Assembly (NCBI RefSeq): GCF_010686755.1
Contig: NZ_JAAGXA010000003.1
Span: 88,736-152,735, forward strand
DNA from: Nocardioides zeae
Lineage (GTDB): Bacteria; Actinomycetota; Actinomycetes; Propionibacteriales; Nocardioidaceae
DNA length: 64,000 nt
Direction of reading: 5' to 3'
Positions 1-10,458 of the stretch are shown here, one piece after another; the stretch's first letter is position 1, and the number at the start of each line of letters is the position of its first letter. Both the position numbers and the translations under genes were made by a program. The notes below the pieces were generated by a model. It worked only from the letters and a program-made list of their open reading frames with translations, did no database searches and was not told the DNA's origin.

Positions 1-1000
1 CGCGGTACTCGTCGAGCGTCGTCGCGCCCACCATGTGCAGCTCGCCGCGGGCCAGCATCGGCTTGAGCATGTTGCCGGCGTCCATGGCGCCCTCGCCGCC
101 GGCCCCCGCACCGACGACCGTGTGCAGCTCGTCGATGAACGTGATGACCTGGCCGCCGGCGTCCTTGATCTCCTCGAGCACGGCCTTGAGCCGCTCCTCG
201 AACTCGCCGCGGTACTTCGCGCCGGCCACCATCGCCGCGAGGTCGAGGCTGAGCACCCGACGGCCCTTGAGGGAGTCGGGCACGTCGCCGTCGACCACGC
301 GCTGGGCGAGGCCCTCGACGACGGCGGTCTTGCCGACGCCGGGCTCGCCGATGAGCACGGGGTTGTTCTTGGTGCGCCGGCTCAGTACCTGGATGACGCG
401 GCGGATCTCGGCGTCGCGGCCGATCACGGGGTCGAGCCGGCCCTCCTCGGCGGCGGCGGTGAGGTCGACGGAGTACTTCTCGAGGGCCTCGTACGTCGAC
501 TCCGCGTCCTGGCTGGTGACGCGACGCGACCCGCGGATCGTGACGAGCTGCTCGGACAGGCCCTGCATGGTGAGCCCCGCGTCGGTGAGCACCTTCTGCG
601 CGCTGCTCTCGACCGAGGCGAGCGCGACGAGCAGGTGCTCGGAGGCGACGTAGTCGTCCTTCATCGCGGCCGCGAGGTCGATGCCCTTGGCGAGCACGCG
701 GGTGAGCGCGGGCGAGGCACCGGGCTGCTGGACCGTCGCGCCCGACGCCCGCGGGAGCGCGGCGACCGCGGCCTCCGCGGCGCCGAGCAGCGTCGCGGGG
801 TCGACACCGGACGCGGTGACGACGCTCCGCACGATGCCCTCCTGCTCGCCGCGAGCCCCGCCCGGTCCGCCCCCGAGGAGGGCGACGAGCAGGTGGACGG
901 GCTCGGTCGAGGTGTGGCCGGCGGTGGTGGCGGCGACCTGGGCGACCTCGATCGCCTCGCGGGCGCGGGTCGTGAACCTGTCGGCACCGAACTGACTCAT
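1..1000 (-). CDS. clpB: ATP-dependent chaperone ClpB, N-terminal part (gene runs off the window)
   Basis: ClpB is the cytosolic AAA+ disaggregase that works with DnaK to rescue aggregated protein. The reverse strand gives 333 residues from the ATG at 1000-998, beginning [20 protein letters not shown]. The double Clp_N repeat covers about residues 1-150. The first nucleotide-binding domain follows, with Walker A GEPGVGKT at residues 218-225, a Walker B stretch [10 protein letters not shown] and the pore-loop type motif [14 protein letters not shown]. The C-terminal half, including the middle domain and second AAA module, lies outside the window. Its upstream region carries a HAIR-like inverted repeat, so HspR control of a heat-shock gene is expected. 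ClpC is the main alternative, but the N-terminal sequence reads as ClpB. Confidence 0.95.
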   Translation of the reverse strand, partial: MSQFGADRFTTRAREAIEVAQVAATTAGHTSTEPVHLLVALLGGGPGGARGEQEGIVRSVVTASGVDPATLLGAAEAAVAALPRASGATVQQPGASPALTRVLAKGIDLAAAMKDDYVASEHLLVALASVESSAQKVLTDAGLTMQGLSEQLVTIRGSRRVTSQDAESTYEALEKYSVDLTAAAEEGRLDPVIGRDAEIRRVIQVLSRRTKNNPVLIGEPGVGKTAVVEGLAQRVVDGDVPDSLKGRRVLSLDLAAMVAGAKYRGEFEERLKAVLEEIKDAGGQVITFIDELHTVVGAGAGGEGAMDAGNMLKPMLARGELHMVGATTLDEYR

Positions 1001-1105
1001 GGGGCGGCTCCTGGTCTGCGTGTGTCCTCGATGACGGAGCAGAGCTCCGCGGTGGTCCCTGTGCGACGGCCAGTGTGACCGTCACTCCCTTGCAACGACC
1101 CAAGA

Positions 1106-1126
1106 CTTGAGTCGATTCCCCTCAAC
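1106..1126. promoter_or_regulatory. HAIR-like operator (HspR site) upstream of clpB
   Basis: The sequence is CTTGAGT, seven bases, then CCTCAAC. The published HAIR consensus is CTTGAGT-N7-ACTCAAG, so the left half is perfect and the right half matches at five of seven bases. It lies about 105 bp upstream of the clpB start, where HspR sites occur in actinobacteria. An HspR gene is not in the window, so the regulator is inferred. Confidence 0.7.
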
Positions 1127-1241
1127 TCTAGGAAATTTCGGCGATCACACCAGCGGAAGGCGCCAGATCGCCGCAACCGCCTGCGCCGAGCCTCTCCGTA
1201 CGGGAGAGTTGCGCCACTCCTCGGACGATCGGACCCCACCC

Positions 1242-2762
1242 ATGCTCACGACCGACCCCTGCCCCCTGCCCGGCGGAACCCCCACGGCCGCCGACCCCGC
1301 CGCGCCGTCCCAGCCCGCCGGCCCCGCCCGTCCGACCACCGGCCGCCGTGTCGTCGTCGTCGACGACACCGCCGACCTGCGGAACCTGCTGCGCCTGGTG
1401 CTCGCCCGGGGCGGGTTCGAGGTCGTCGGCGAGGCCGCCGACGGCCGCACCGGCATCGAGGTCGCCCGCCGCACCGTGCCCGACATCGTGCTGCTCGACA
1501 TCGCGATGCCCGTGATGGACGGCCTCGAGGCCCTGCCGACGCTGCGGCGGTCGCTGCCCCGCGCGAAGATCATCGCGATGTCCGCCTTCGGCGCCACGCA
1601 GATGGCGTCGCGCGCCGTCGCAGCGGGCGCCGACGGCTACGTGCAGAAGGGGACCTCGCTCCACGCGATCCTCACCTACGTCGAGGAGGTCAGCGGCCTC
1701 ACCCGCCGTCCGAGCCAGCCGGTCGCCGTCACCCAGGGACCGGCCGGGGAGGGTACGTCGCGGCCCGTGCGCTCCGGCCCCTCGCCCATCGACCGCACCG
1801 GGGGCGCGGACCGGTCGACCGGCGCCGCGGCCGCCCTCGAGCACGCCCCGGTCGGGGTGCTCGAGGTGACCGAGGAGGCCTCGCCCCGGATCCGCTTCGC
1901 CAACCCGGTCGCGCGGCGGCTGCTCGGCGGCTCGCCCGACGTGGGCTCGCTGCTGAGCCTCACCGCCCCCGGGCTGGCCCACCACGTCGCCACCCACCGC
2001 CACGAGAACGACGCCGTCTTCGAGGCCCTCGTCGACGCCGGCACCGTGCGCGCCACGCTGCGCCGCGCCGGCACGACCATCTTCGTCTACCTCGACTCGA
2101 CCGCCGAGGACGTCGGCCTGCTCCGCCGCGCGATCGCGACCGCGGCACACGAGCTCCGCGGCCCGATCGCCGTCATCGACGGAGCGGTCGAGGCCGTCTC
2201 CTGGGGCCTCGCCACGCTGAGCGAGGCCGACCAGGAGCAGCTGTACCGCTCCGTGAAGCGCCAGGTCGCCCAGCTCGACCGCGTCACCGCCGACCTGTTC
2301 ACCTCGACCCAGGTGCACCGGGGCACCCTGCACGTCGACCTGCACCGCGTGGACGTGCCCGCCCTCCTCGCCGACCTGTTCGAGGGGCACGACGGGATCG
2401 GGCTCGACCTCACCGAGGTCCCCGCCGCCTGGGCCGACCCGCTGCGCCTCGAGCAGATGCTCGGGAACCTCCTCAGCAACGCGACCCGGTACGGCGCGGC
2501 TCCGGTCCAGGTCGCCGTGCGGCCCGGCACGGGCGGGCGCACCGTCCGCATCGAGGTCGTCGACCGCGGCCCGGGCGTGCCCGAGGACTTCGAGCCGCAC
2601 CTGTTCCGCGAGTTCTCCCGACCGGCGAGCTCGGTGGCGACCGGCACCGGCCTCGGGCTGTACGTCGTGCGGATCCTCGCCGAGGCGCAGGGCGGCACCG
2701 CGACGTACCGCCGCCACCCGGAGGGCGGCGCGATCTTCGCGGTGCAGCTGCCGGTGGCCTGA
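1242..2762 (+). CDS. Receiver-domain histidine kinase (REC - PAS-like - HisKA - HATPase)
   Basis: This is a cytoplasmic signalling protein of 506 residues with no membrane segment. A receiver domain comes first, with the acidic pair in VVVVDDTADLR, the phospho-acceptor Asp in VLLDIAMPVMDG and the Lys of YVQKGTS. A PAS-like linker follows. The kinase part has the H-box AAHELRGPIAV, N-box MLGNLLSNATRYG, G1 VDRGPGVPED and G2 GTGLGLYVV. A receiver ahead of the kinase is the reverse of the usual hybrid order, and no output domain is present. It may therefore take a phosphoryl signal from another kinase and relay it. I chose the ATG at 1242; an in-frame TTG at 1107 would add 45 residues of non-domain sequence overlapping the clpB operator. 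No cognate partner is adjacent. Confidence 0.85.
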   Translation: MLTTDPCPLPGGTPTAADPAAPSQPAGPARPTTGRRVVVVDDTADLRNLLRLVLARGGFEVVGEAADGRTGIEVARRTVPDIVLLDIAMPVMDGLEALPTLRRSLPRAKIIAMSAFGATQMASRAVAAGADGYVQKGTSLHAILTYVEEVSGLTRRPSQPVAVTQGPAGEGTSRPVRSGPSPIDRTGGADRSTGAAAALEHAPVGVLEVTEEASPRIRFANPVARRLLGGSPDVGSLLSLTAPGLAHHVATHRHENDAVFEALVDAGTVRATLRRAGTTIFVYLDSTAEDVGLLRRAIATAAHELRGPIAVIDGAVEAVSWGLATLSEADQEQLYRSVKRQVAQLDRVTADLFTSTQVHRGTLHVDLHRVDVPALLADLFEGHDGIGLDLTEVPAAWADPLRLEQMLGNLLSNATRYGAAPVQVAVRPGTGGRTVRIEVVDRGPGVPEDFEPHLFREFSRPASSVATGTGLGLYVVRILAEAQGGTATYRRHPEGGAIFAVQLPVA

Positions 2763-2767
2763 GGGGC

Positions 2768-3550
2768 CTAGGCCTCGCCCGGGAAGACCCGGGGGTCGTG
2801 GGCGTTGACCACCGTCACGCCCTCGGCCTCCTGGAGGCGCCGCAGGGCGGCGTGGTTGCCACGGATCCGCCAGGGCTGCCGCGACGCGGCCACCTCGAAG
2901 GCACGCATCGGCGGCACGCGGCGCAGCGGCTTGCCGGTGGTGGCGTGACGCGCGCCGTACGCGCTCGCGTCGAAGGCGGCGTCCCCCGCGTGCACGACGA
3001 GCCCGTCGTCGCCCTCGACCGCGACGATCGCGTGCCCGCGGGTGTGCCCGACCATCGGCACGAGGGTGATCCCCGGCAGCACCTCGTGGCCGGTCAGGTC
3101 GTGGCGCCACGGCTCCCCCGCGCCGGCGTAGCGGCGGACGTCGCTCGTGGTCGCCCACTGCACCGGCTTGTAGCGCAGGCGCTCCGGGGCGTGGGTCGCG
3201 ACCGTGGCCGCCGCCCACTCCTCCGCCGTCGTGTGCACGACCGCGTGCGGGAAGTCGGAGAGCCCGCCCGCGTGGTCGAAGTCGAGGTGGGTGAGCACGA
3301 CGTGGGTCACCGCCTCCGCCGAGAAGCCGAGCGCCAGCACGGCCGCGAGGGCCGTCGTGCTCGGGTCGCGGTCGGGGCGCAGGGCGCGACCCATCGGGCC
3401 CAGCCGACGGGGGTCGGCGAGGTCAGCGGTGCCGAAGCCCGCGTCCACGAGCACCAGTCCCGCCTCGTGCTCCACGACCAGCACGTGGCAGATCGCTCGG
3501 GCGGCGAACCGGGGGCGGAGGACGCCGGCGACGGCGTGGTGGACCCGCAT
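2768..3550 (-). CDS. MBL-fold metallo-hydrolase (AHL-lactonase-like family)
   Basis: This is a 260-residue metallo-beta-lactamase-fold hydrolase. The zinc motif HLDFDHAGG (HxxxDH type) is in the first half. A second metal His lies in PMVGHTRGHA and the bridging Asp in VVHAGDAAFDAS. The spacing resembles N-acyl-homoserine lactonase relatives, but the family also contains many hydrolases of unknown substrate, so quorum quenching is not established. It has no signal peptide and is presumably cytosolic. It is convergent with the kinase gene, whose stop is five bases away. A weak -10 (CAGGAT) six bases before the ATG suggests a leaderless message. Confidence 0.8.
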   Translation of the reverse strand: MRVHHAVAGVLRPRFAARAICHVLVVEHEAGLVLVDAGFGTADLADPRRLGPMGRALRPDRDPSTTALAAVLALGFSAEAVTHVVLTHLDFDHAGGLSDFPHAVVHTTAEEWAAATVATHAPERLRYKPVQWATTSDVRRYAGAGEPWRHDLTGHEVLPGITLVPMVGHTRGHAIVAVEGDDGLVVHAGDAAFDASAYGARHATTGKPLRRVPPMRAFEVAASRQPWRIRGNHAALRRLQEAEGVTVVNAHDPRVFPGEA

Positions 3551-3798
3551 GGCCCCATCCTGTCACCGCGGCCCACCCGGCGCGTGGCACCGACCCGCAC
3601 ACCGACCGCGCACCGCCCGCGCACCGCCCGCAGGCCGCCCCGCGGGCCGGGCCACGCGCCGTACGCCGACCGTTCGTCGCCGACGGACGACCGTTCGCCG
3701 ACGCGGCCCGTCCGCCCGGCGACGGGCCCGGCCCGCAGCGTTCCGGCGTGACCGCCGCCACTCGTAGCGTGACGGCGCTCACACCCGAAGGAGGGCCC

Positions 3799-4149
3799 AT
3801 GTCTGATGCGTCCGAGCGGAACTACCGCTCGCAGTCGGAGCCGATCTACCGCGAGCTGCACGACACCGAGCAGTTCGCCGAGCTGCGTCGCCGCTACCGC
3901 TCGTTCGTGCTGCCGTGGACCGCGGCGTTCCTGGTCTGGTACCTCAGCTACGTCGTGCTCTCCAACTGGGGCGGCGACTTCATGAACACGAAGGTCGTCG
4001 GCAACATCAACCTGCTGCTCCTCTTCGGGCTCCTCCAGTTCGTCACCACCTTCGGCATCGCGTTCCTCTACGCGCGCCACTCCCGCACCCACCTCGACCC
4101 GCTCGCGCGGGACCTCGAGCAGCGCTTCCACGAGGGGACCCGCCGATGA
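3799..4149 (+). CDS. DUF485 membrane protein, partner of the acetate symporter
   Basis: The protein has 116 residues with two membrane segments (about residues 40-60 and 75-97). It matches the DUF485 (YjcH-like) family, which is encoded next to ActP/MctC acetate permeases. The strong ribosome site AAGGAGG at 3788-3794 fixes the ATG at 3799 rather than the in-frame upstream start at 3748. The stop overlaps the symporter start as ATGA, so the two are translationally coupled. Its exact role is not known; an accessory or assembly role for the symporter is inferred from the constant neighbourhood. Confidence 0.85.
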   Translation: MSDASERNYRSQSEPIYRELHDTEQFAELRRRYRSFVLPWTAAFLVWYLSYVVLSNWGGDFMNTKVVGNINLLLLFGLLQFVTTFGIAFLYARHSRTHLDPLARDLEQRFHEGTRR

Positions 4150-5741
4150 ACCAGCAGTTCCTCACCACCTCGCTCTTCCTCTTCGTCGTCGCCATCACCA
4201 TCGGCGTGACGCTCTGGGCGAGCCGGCAGACCAAGACCGCCGCGGACTTCTACTCCGGCGGCCGGTCCTTCTCGGGCTTCCAGAACGGTCTCGCGATCGG
4301 CGGCGACTACATGTCGGCCGCCTCGTTCCTCGGCATCTCCGGGGCGATCGCGCTCTACGGCTACGACGGGTTCCTCTACTCGATCGGCTTCCTCGTCGCC
4401 TGGCTCGTCGCGCTGCTGCTCGTGGCCGAGATGCTGCGCAACGCCGGCCGCTACACGATGGCCGACCAGCTGGCCTTCCGCATGCGGCAACGACCCGTGC
4501 GCACGGCCGCGGCCACGTCGACCGTCATCGTGTCGATCTTCTACCTGCTCGCGCAGATGGTCGGCGCCGGCACGCTCGTCGCCCTGCTCCTCGGCGTCGA
4601 CAGCGAGGCCGTCAAGAACATCGTCATCGTCGGCGTCGGCGCCCTGATGATCTTCTACGTCACGGTCGGCGGCATGAAGGGCACGACCTACGTGCAGATC
4701 ATCAAGGCCGTGCTGCTCATGGCCGGCTCGGCGCTCATCGTCTTCCTGGTGCTGCTCAAGTTCGACTTCAACCTGTCGGCGCTCCTCGGCGAGGCCGCCG
4801 ACCGCTCCGGCCAGGGCGACGCGTTCCTGCAGCCCGGCCTGCAGTACGGCACCACGTTCCTGGACCGCCTCGACTTCCTGTCGCTCGGCATCGCGCTCGT
4901 GCTCGGCACCGCGGGCCTGCCCCACATCCTCATCCGCTTCTACACGGTGCCGACCGCGCAGGACGCGCGGAAGTCGGTGCTGTGGGCGATCGGCCTCATC
5001 GGCGCCTTCTACCTGATGACCCTGGTGCTCGGCTTCGGCGCTGCCGCCCTCATCGACACCTCCGAGGCGGGCAAGACCGGCAACCTGGCCTCCCCGCTGC
5101 TGGCCCAGGAGGTCGGCGGAGGCGAGGGCTCGGTCGGCGGTGCCGTGCTGCTGGCCCTCATCGCCGCCGTCGCGTTCGCAACCATCCTCGCGGTCGTCGC
5201 CGGCCTCACGCTCGCGTCGTCCTCCTCCATGGCGCACGACCTCTACAAGGGCGTCTTCAAGCGCGACCAGGAGGTCACCGAGAAGCAGGAGGTGCGCGTC
5301 GCGAAGATCTCGGCCATCGTCATCGGCGCGATCGCCATCGCCCTGGCCATCCCGGCGCAGCGGCTCAACATCGCGTTCCTCGTGGCGCTCGCCTTCGCGG
5401 TGGCGGCCTCGGCCAACCTCCCGTCGATCCTCTTCAACATGTTCTGGAAGCGGTTCAACACGCGGGGCGCCACCTGGAGCATCTACGGCGGCCTCATCGC
5501 CTCCGTCGGCCTGGTGCTCCTCTCCCCGGTCACCTCGGGCGAGGAGACGTCGCTGCTCCCCAACGCCGACTTCGCGATCTTCCCGCTCAACAACCCGGGC
5601 GTCGTGTCGATCCCGGTCGGCTTCCTGCTCGGCATCATCGGCACCCTGACGCTGCGGGAGACCGCGGCCGAGCAGCTCTACACCGAGCTCGAGGTCCGCG
5701 CCCTCACGGGCGCGGGTGCCGAGGGAGCGGCGCAGCACTGA
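4146..5741 (+). CDS. actP: Cation/acetate symporter of the SSS family (ActP/MctC type)
   Basis: This is a sodium/solute symporter of 531 residues with about 13 hydrophobic segments. It carries the family's early signature GGRSFSGFQNGLAIGGDYMS and the later stretch GTAGLPHILIRFYTVP. It probably imports acetate and related short monocarboxylates using a cation gradient. The start overlaps the DUF485 stop (ATGA), and acetyl-CoA synthetase follows about 200 bp downstream, giving an uptake-plus-activation module. MctC of Corynebacterium, which also moves propionate and pyruvate, is the closest functional alternative, so substrate range is open. A strong hairpin after the gene separates it from acs. 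Confidence 0.9.
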   Translation: MNQQFLTTSLFLFVVAITIGVTLWASRQTKTAADFYSGGRSFSGFQNGLAIGGDYMSAASFLGISGAIALYGYDGFLYSIGFLVAWLVALLLVAEMLRNAGRYTMADQLAFRMRQRPVRTAAATSTVIVSIFYLLAQMVGAGTLVALLLGVDSEAVKNIVIVGVGALMIFYVTVGGMKGTTYVQIIKAVLLMAGSALIVFLVLLKFDFNLSALLGEAADRSGQGDAFLQPGLQYGTTFLDRLDFLSLGIALVLGTAGLPHILIRFYTVPTAQDARKSVLWAIGLIGAFYLMTLVLGFGAAALIDTSEAGKTGNLASPLLAQEVGGGEGSVGGAVLLALIAAVAFATILAVVAGLTLASSSSMAHDLYKGVFKRDQEVTEKQEVRVAKISAIVIGAIAIALAIPAQRLNIAFLVALAFAVAASANLPSILFNMFWKRFNTRGATWSIYGGLIASVGLVLLSPVTSGEETSLLPNADFAIFPLNNPGVVSIPVGFLLGIIGTLTLRETAAEQLYTELEVRALTGAGAEGAAQH

Positions 5742-5767
5742 CCCCGGCGCGGTCCCGCACGGGTCCC

Positions 5768-5805
5768 GTGGGTTGCGCCCGCACCGCAACGCGGGCGCAA
5801 CCCAC
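5768..5805 (+). terminator. Hairpin terminator after the acetate symporter
   Basis: This is a perfect 15-bp inverted repeat: GTGGGTTGCGCCCGC at 5768-5782, an eight-base loop, and its complement at 5791-5805. It begins 26 bases after the symporter stop. No U tract follows, as is common for terminators in GC-rich actinobacteria. Confidence 0.75.
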
Positions 5806-5818
5806 GACGTACGACGCT

Positions 5819-5854
5819 GGTCCGGACGAGGGTGACGCAGGTCTCGTCCGGACC
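5819..5854. promoter_or_regulatory. 12-bp perfect inverted repeat upstream of acs
   Basis: GGTCCGGACGAG at 5819-5830 and CTCGTCCGGACC at 5843-5854 are perfect complements separated by 12 bases. A possible -10 box, TAGGCT, follows at 5866-5871. It could be a second terminator stem or an operator just upstream of an acs promoter. Spacing favours the operator reading slightly. Confidence 0.5.
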
Positions 5855-5946
5855 GGCGCCCGGCCTAGGCTGGCGAGGAGACCGCGACGTACGACCTGAC
5901 GAGCTGCCCGGCCCCCCGGGCCACCGAACGATCGAGGAGAGAAGAC

Positions 5947-7923
<1,977 letters not shown>

Positions 7924-8035
7924 CCACGGTGTGGCCCGGCACGCAGGTGCCGGGTCACGCCCGGGTTGTAGGGTCGCCGCAGCGGTGCTCCGCCGCTCGA
8001 GAGACCAACCGAGAGCCACCTGCAGAGGGATGCCC

Positions 8036-8440
8036 ATGACGACCCAGCCGGCCAAGGACGACGAGCCCACCATCGGCCAGCTCGTCGCCGACGCGAGCCG
8101 CGACATCTCGACCCTGGTCAAGAAGGAGATCGAGCTCGCGAAGTCCGAGCTCAAGGTCTCGGTGAAGTTCGGCGGCGTCGGGATCGCCTTCTTCGTCGTC
8201 GCCGGGTTCGTCGCGATGCTCGCCGTGATCCTGCTGTCGCTGGCGTTCGTCTACCTCATCCACTGGAACGGCGACGGCCTGGCGCTGCACTGGGCCTACC
8301 TCATCGTGACGGGCGCCTACCTGGCGATCACGGCGCTGTTCGTGCTGCTCGGCATCAAGAAGGTCAAGCAGGTGCGGGCGCCCGAGCGCACCATCCGCAC
8401 GGCCAAGGAGATCCCGGGCGCCCTGAAGGGCAAGGCCTGA
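8036..8440 (+). CDS. Phage-holin-superfamily membrane protein (actinobacterial housekeeping type)
   Basis: The protein has 134 residues. A charged amphipathic N-terminus with STLVKKEIELAKSELK precedes two hydrophobic helices (about residues 45-75 and 85-112). This is the pattern of the actinobacterial Phage_holin_3_6/Holin-X family, members of which are chromosomal and not tied to prophages. The function is unknown. It sits between acs and marP, the position of Rv3669 in M. tuberculosis. The ATG at 8036 is preceded by AGAGGG; an ATG six bases earlier (8030) is an equally legal in-frame start. It is convergent with marP and shares a hairpin with it. Confidence 0.75.
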   Translation: MTTQPAKDDEPTIGQLVADASRDISTLVKKEIELAKSELKVSVKFGGVGIAFFVVAGFVAMLAVILLSLAFVYLIHWNGDGLALHWAYLIVTGAYLAITALFVLLGIKKVKQVRAPERTIRTAKEIPGALKGKA

Positions 8441-8475
8441 CGCTCCCCCGCTCGACGACGTCATGGGTGGTGCGT

Positions 8476-8543
8476 CGAGTTGTCACGTACGCCGCGTCGC
8501 ACGACCCAGCTCGACCCCACACCGCGGCGTACGTGACAACTAG
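8476..8543. repeat. Dispersed hairpin repeat, copy 1 (bidirectional terminator position)
   Basis: AGTTGTCACGTACGCCGCG at 8478-8496 is perfectly complementary to 8523-8541, a 19-bp stem with a 26-base loop. The right arm contains the TAG stop of marP. The 20-mer CGAGTTGTCACGTACGCCGC also occurs at 33199-33218, so this is a family and not a chance hairpin. It lies between two convergent genes, which fits bidirectional termination. Confidence 0.8.
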
Positions 8544-9724
8544 GCGCCGCATAAGCGCGCGCCGGCGCCCCTGCGGACCGCGGCGCCGCTGGCGATGCCG
8601 GCGGCAGCGGCGTCGGCCACCTGGCCGGTGGTGAGCGCGTAGCCCGTGTCGGCGTCGGTCACCGACGCCGCGAAGATGACGCCGACGACCTCGCCCGACG
8701 CGTTGACGATCGGGCCACCCGAGTTGCCGGGGCGCACGAGGCCGCGCAGGGAGTAGACGTCGCGCACGACCGTGTCGTTGCCGTAGATGTCGGGCGAGCG
8801 CAGCTGCTGGGCGTCACGGATGCGCGCCGGCTGCTGGTCGTAGGGACCGTCCTGCGGGTACCCCAGGATCGCCACGCTCTCCCCCTCCGCGCCCTCGGCG
8901 AACGCCAGCGGCTCGAGGCCGGCGTCGTCCAGCGCCAGCACCGCGACGTCGGTCTGCGGGTCGTAGAGCACCACCGTCGCGTCGACCCACTCGCCGTTGA
9001 GCTCGACCCGCGGCTCGTCGACGCCCGCGACCACGTGCGCGTTCGTCATGAGGCGGTCGTCGCCGTACAGGAACCCGGTGCCCTCCACGCCGCGGCCGCA
9101 GGAGTTGTCCCCGCGGATCTTCAGCACCCGCGCCTGCGCCTGCACGACCCCGACCTCGTTGAGGGTCGTCGGGTCTCCGGGGTCGACCTCGACGATCCGC
9201 TCGGGGGCGAACGGCTCGAGGTACTGCGGGAAGAACGACGACCCCACCACGCTGTTGAACGCCCCCAGCAGGCGGTCGGCCTGGCCCGGGAGCACGCTGT
9301 CGACGCGGCTCAGCACGGCCGACCCGCGCACCGCCTCCGTGACCCCGCCGATGCGGGTGCCCGACACCGCGACACCGAGGGCCCACGCCACGAGCAGCAC
9401 GGCCACGACGCTCAGCGCCGCGCCACCGACCGCGTCGACGGCACGCGCGGGCTGCCACGTGATGCGGTCGCGCGCCATCGCGCCGAAGAACTGGAAGCTC
9501 GCCTGCCCGATCGACGCGCACAGGATGACGACGAAGAGCGCTCCGAGGGACACCGCGAGCCCCGGGTCCGCGTTGCCCAGCAGCAGCGGGGCGATGACGA
9601 TGCCCGCGACGCCGCCAGCCAGGAGGCCGACGGTCGCGAAGGCGCCGGTGATGAAGCCCTGCCAGTACCCCGACAACGCGTACGTCGCCACCAGCACCAG
9701 GAGCAGCCAGTCGAGCCAGTTCAC
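8540..9724 (-). CDS. marP: MarP-like periplasmic serine protease (CvpA membrane domain + trypsin domain)
   Basis: The protein has 394 residues, close to the 397 of tubercular MarP (Rv3671c). A CvpA-like domain with four hydrophobic segments fills about residues 1-160. A chymotrypsin-fold domain follows with His230 (TNAHVVAG), Asp259 (PQTDVAVL) and Ser335 (RPGNSGGP) as the triad. Two Cys flank the protease entry region, as in MarP, whose disulfide is redox-sensitive. MarP is needed for acid and oxidative resistance in mycobacteria; transfer of that role is inference. The GTG start at 9724 overlaps the stop of the NUDIX gene (GTGA), so it is the last gene of the nth-tlpA-nudix-marP operon. Confidence 0.9.
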   Translation of the reverse strand: MNWLDWLLLVLVATYALSGYWQGFITGAFATVGLLAGGVAGIVIAPLLLGNADPGLAVSLGALFVVILCASIGQASFQFFGAMARDRITWQPARAVDAVGGAALSVVAVLLVAWALGVAVSGTRIGGVTEAVRGSAVLSRVDSVLPGQADRLLGAFNSVVGSSFFPQYLEPFAPERIVEVDPGDPTTLNEVGVVQAQARVLKIRGDNSCGRGVEGTGFLYGDDRLMTNAHVVAGVDEPRVELNGEWVDATVVLYDPQTDVAVLALDDAGLEPLAFAEGAEGESVAILGYPQDGPYDQQPARIRDAQQLRSPDIYGNDTVVRDVYSLRGLVRPGNSGGPIVNASGEVVGVIFAASVTDADTGYALTTGQVADAAAAGIASGAAVRRGAGARLCGA

Positions 9725-10458
9725 GCGTCGGTCTCCTCGATGTCGGCCATCGGGGGCACCCGCGGCTCCGCTCGGCGGTCCGTGGCCCGCTCCACCCCGG
9801 AGAACATGTAGGACGGGAGCTCCGCCGTCAACGTCTCGTCCCAGGGCTCGCTCCAGCCGATGAAGTCGAGCAGCCGGGCGATGATCCCGCCGGTGAACCC
9901 CCACAGCACGACGTCGTGGTCGGGGCCGATGAGGAAGCCCGGGGAGGACCACCCCGACGGTCCCCGGATCGTACGGCGCCAGCGCGCGTCCACGAGGTCC
10001 GCGATCGCCACCCGGTGGATGGCGTGCACCTCGCGCGGGCTGCGCACCGACACGGAGCCGGGCGAGGCCCACCACGCGACGACGGGCACCACGGCGAAGT
10101 TGCTGGGGGGCAGCCAGAGCTCGGGGAGGCGACCCACCACGTGCACGGAGGCGGGATCGAGCCCGATCTCCTCCCACGCCTCGCGGAGGGCGGCCTGCTC
10201 GTGGGTCTCCCCCGGGTCCAGCGAGCCGCCGGGGAAGGAGACCTGGCCGGGGTGGGAGCGCATGTCGTGGGCGCGCTCGGTGAGCAGCAGCTCGGGGCCG
10301 CGGTCGCCCTCGGCGAAGACCATGAGCACCGCACCCTCGCGGGGTTCGGAGCCCGGCGGCGGCGTGAAGGCCGTGAGGTGCTCGGCGCGGATCTCCGTGA
10401 GCGCGTCGGTGACCGGACGCAGCCAGTCGGGCACCTGGTCGTCGCGCGTGGCGGTCAC
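9721..10458 (-). CDS. NUDIX hydrolase, CoA-pyrophosphatase type
   Basis: This is a 245-residue NUDIX enzyme. The Nudix box GGSLDPGETHEQAALREAWE is followed by EIGLDP, and just before it HPGQVSFPGG resembles the UPF0035 motif of CoA diphosphatases. It probably hydrolyses a nucleoside-diphosphate-linked substrate such as CoA in the cytosol. The GTG at 10458 overlaps the stop of the upstream thioredoxin-like gene (GTGA), and its own stop overlaps the marP start, so translation is coupled through the operon. The position matches Rv3672c. Confidence 0.88.
   Translation of the reverse strand: MTATRDDQVPDWLRPVTDALTEIRAEHLTAFTPPPGSEPREGAVLMVFAEGDRGPELLLTERAHDMRSHPGQVSFPGGSLDPGETHEQAALREAWEEIGLDPASVHVVGRLPELWLPPSNFAVVPVVAWWASPGSVSVRSPREVHAIHRVAIADLVDARWRRTIRGPSGWSSPGFLIGPDHDVVLWGFTGGIIARLLDFIGWSEPWDETLTAELPSYMFSGVERATDRRAEPRVPPMADIEETDA

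Noticed and set aside
35..1078. Long plus-strand frame opposite clpB
   Set aside because: The opposite strand encodes a clear ClpB with Walker motifs; the plus frame is a GC-driven shadow rich in Arg, Gly and Ala.
8036..8440. Prophage remnant based on the holin-like protein
   Set aside because: No other phage gene is nearby and the gene sits in a conserved housekeeping order.
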